A stretch of 32,465 bases of DNA from Desulfobacula sp. (GTDB lineage Bacteria > Desulfobacterota > Desulfobacteria > Desulfobacterales > Desulfobacteraceae). Positions 31,449 to 32,465 of this stretch are shown piece after piece. Each line of letters starts with the position of its first letter. Within the stretch, counting starts at the first letter, position 1. The notes beneath the pieces are model-generated. The model made no database searches and was not told the origin of the DNA. It saw nothing but the letters and a program-made list of their open reading frames with translations. Both the position numbers and the translations under genes were made by a program. The DNA lies in contig VMSR01000098.1 in assembly GCA_013792075.1 (NCBI GenBank), positions 1 to 32,465 of the forward strand, written 5' to 3'.

Positions 31449-32465
31449 ATGACCCTGGTACTGGATATGAGATCTTTATTGTTCGCACTGACAATTGTGA
31501 CAATAACGCTTTCATTATGCCTGTTGAATTTTATGTCTTCGCGGAAGACATATCCTGGTTTTTCAAAGTGGACCCAAGCCTTTCTCTTGATCAGTGCCGG
31601 AAGTTTTCTTGTGGGCCTCAGGGGAATAGTACCAGACCTTATCAGTATTGTTTTGGGAAATTGCCTAATTTTTACTGCACTTTTCCAGTTTTATTCAGGC
31701 TTTGCCTCCTTTACCGGGAAAAAAATAATAGTGGGACGGCATCTGACGTTTTTTGCCATTTACCTGATGCTTCTGTTCTACCTTACCTATGTGTCTAACA
31801 ATATCAATATCAGAATCTGCCTCAATTCTTTTGTTTATGCCCACTATCTTTTTTCCAGTAACTGGTTATTTCTCACAGACGCACAAAAATCTCCGGGCCG
31901 GTCCAATACATTTTTAGCCGCCACCTTGATCGTGATGACCTTGTATTTTTGTTTCCGGGGATTCTATTACATGTTCAATGTTTCCAGGCTCCAGAATTTT
32001 CTGGCCCCGACAACCACATTCGAGTCTGTATTCCCCCTGATCGTCATTTTTCTGTTGATCTTCCTGGTTATCAGCCTGATTCAACTGAACTATCAAAAAC
32101 TGGAAACAGAATTCCAAAACAGTTACGAGGCCCTTGAAGAAGCCAAGGAGGCGGCAGAAATCGCCAACCAGGCAAAATCCGAATTTCTGGCCAACATGTC
32201 CCATGAGATCCGGAAACCCATGTTCGGCTTCATCGGCATGCTGGAACTGCTTTCGGAAACACCCCTTGATGCAGAGCAGGAAGATTTTTCCCTCTGTGCC
32301 CGGCAAAGTGCTGACTCCCTGCTATTTCTCATCAACGACATCCTGGATTTTTCAAAAATTGAAGCCGGTATGCTGGAGATCGAAACCATACCGTTTAACC
32401 TGAATGTGACCCTGGATTCCTTTGCCGATATAATGGGCATAAAAGCCTATGAAAAAGGAATCGAA
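31449..32465 (+). CDS. Membrane sensor histidine kinase, C-terminus beyond the window
   Basis: The frame is open from an ATG at 31449 to the window end (339 codons), with no stop. It encodes about 6-7 TM segments in the first 210 residues with short loops, a helical linker (about 212-245: [34 protein letters not shown]-like, charged) and the start of a HisKA domain with phosphoacceptor H252 in [12 protein letters not shown]. The dimerisation helix continues through [21 protein letters not shown] HATPase domain and probably receiver domains should follow. Position +4 after the His is Lys instead of the usual Thr/Asn. The start is chosen because it opens the first TM ([17 protein letters not shown]); the ribosome binding site is weak. 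Confidence 0.85.
   Translation, partial: MTLVLDMRSLLFALTIVTITLSLCLLNFMSSRKTYPGFSKWTQAFLLISAGSFLVGLRGIVPDLISIVLGNCLIFTALFQFYSGFASFTGKKIIVGRHLTFFAIYLMLLFYLTYVSNNINIRICLNSFVYAHYLFSSNWLFLTDAQKSPGRSNTFLAATLIVMTLYFCFRGFYYMFNVSRLQNFLAPTTTFESVFPLIVIFLLIFLVISLIQLNYQKLETEFQNSYEALEEAKEAAEIANQAKSEFLANMSHEIRKPMFGFIGMLELLSETPLDAEQEDFSLCARQSADSLLFLINDILDFSKIEAGMLEIETIPFNLNVTLDSFADIMGIKAYEKGIE

Noticed and set aside
31388-31798. Plus-strand frame of 136 codons
   Set aside because: It is out of frame with the membrane segment of the kinase at 31449, whose translation has clear TM helices and continues into a HisKA domain.
1-32465. CRISPR arrays, tRNA or rRNA genes, intact insertion sequences
   Set aside because: Read for on both strands; no regularly spaced repeats, tRNA-like T-loop or cloverleaf, rRNA stretch or intact transposase was seen.

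Overview
This 32.5 kb window looks like chromosome from a strictly anaerobic, complete-oxidising sulfate reducer of the Desulfobacterales type (Desulfobacter/Desulfobacula-like). This is inferred from content only: an HdrA-MvhD fusion beside an HdrB/HdrC-like iron-sulfur protein, a four-subunit 2-oxoacid:ferredoxin oxidoreductase, several sensor kinases and dense Cys-rich redox proteins. There is no rRNA, tRNA or other taxonomic marker.

Layout. (1) 1-87 is the end of a receiver domain from a gene outside the window, followed by about 490 bp with no confident gene. (2) 577-4009 (+) encodes a PhoB-type response regulator, its membrane histidine kinase and a membrane-anchored MsrA-MsrB methionine sulfoxide reductase, with 11-bp-phased direct repeats just before msrAB. 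(3) 4144-4455 (-) is a small unknown gene behind a shared hairpin terminator; 4810-7350 (+) is an SLC12-like cation-chloride cotransporter homologue. (4) 7394-12615 (-) is a compact four-gene operon: TetR regulator, PLP enzyme of the D-threonine aldolase/alanine racemase fold, GMC oxidoreductase and an aldehyde dehydrogenase with an extra N-terminal domain. It has a near-consensus promoter abutting a palindromic operator. (5) 12956-14479 (+) holds a Spy/ZraP-like periplasmic protein and a rhomboid protease. (6) 14732-18995 (+) is the Hdr unit plus an alpha/beta hydrolase. (7) 18996-19532 is an AT-rich island with tandem palindromes and a Fic-protein C-terminal remnant. (8) 19533-25940 (+) has a radical SAM enzyme overlapping an HMGL-like enzyme, then a P-loop ATPase, the ferredoxin and three catalytic subunits of a 2-oxoacid oxidoreductase, and a double ACT-domain protein. 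(9) 26047-31056 (-) is a MacAB-type ABC export operon (ATPase, two different permeases, adaptor) followed by a 72-residue secreted peptide with a duplicated 15-residue motif. (10) 31449 to the window end is a membrane hybrid-type sensor kinase cut off by the window edge.

Working together: the 14.7-26 kb block can be read as low-potential electron metabolism. A 2-oxoacid is oxidised to acyl-CoA and reduced ferredoxin, and the Hdr-type flavoprotein/iron-sulfur pair could pass or bifurcate those electrons. The 7.4-12.6 kb block looks like stepwise alcohol to aldehyde to acid oxidation under TetR control. The candidates for undescribed biology are the radical SAM/HMGL pair and the secreted repeat peptide downstream of the two-permease exporter.
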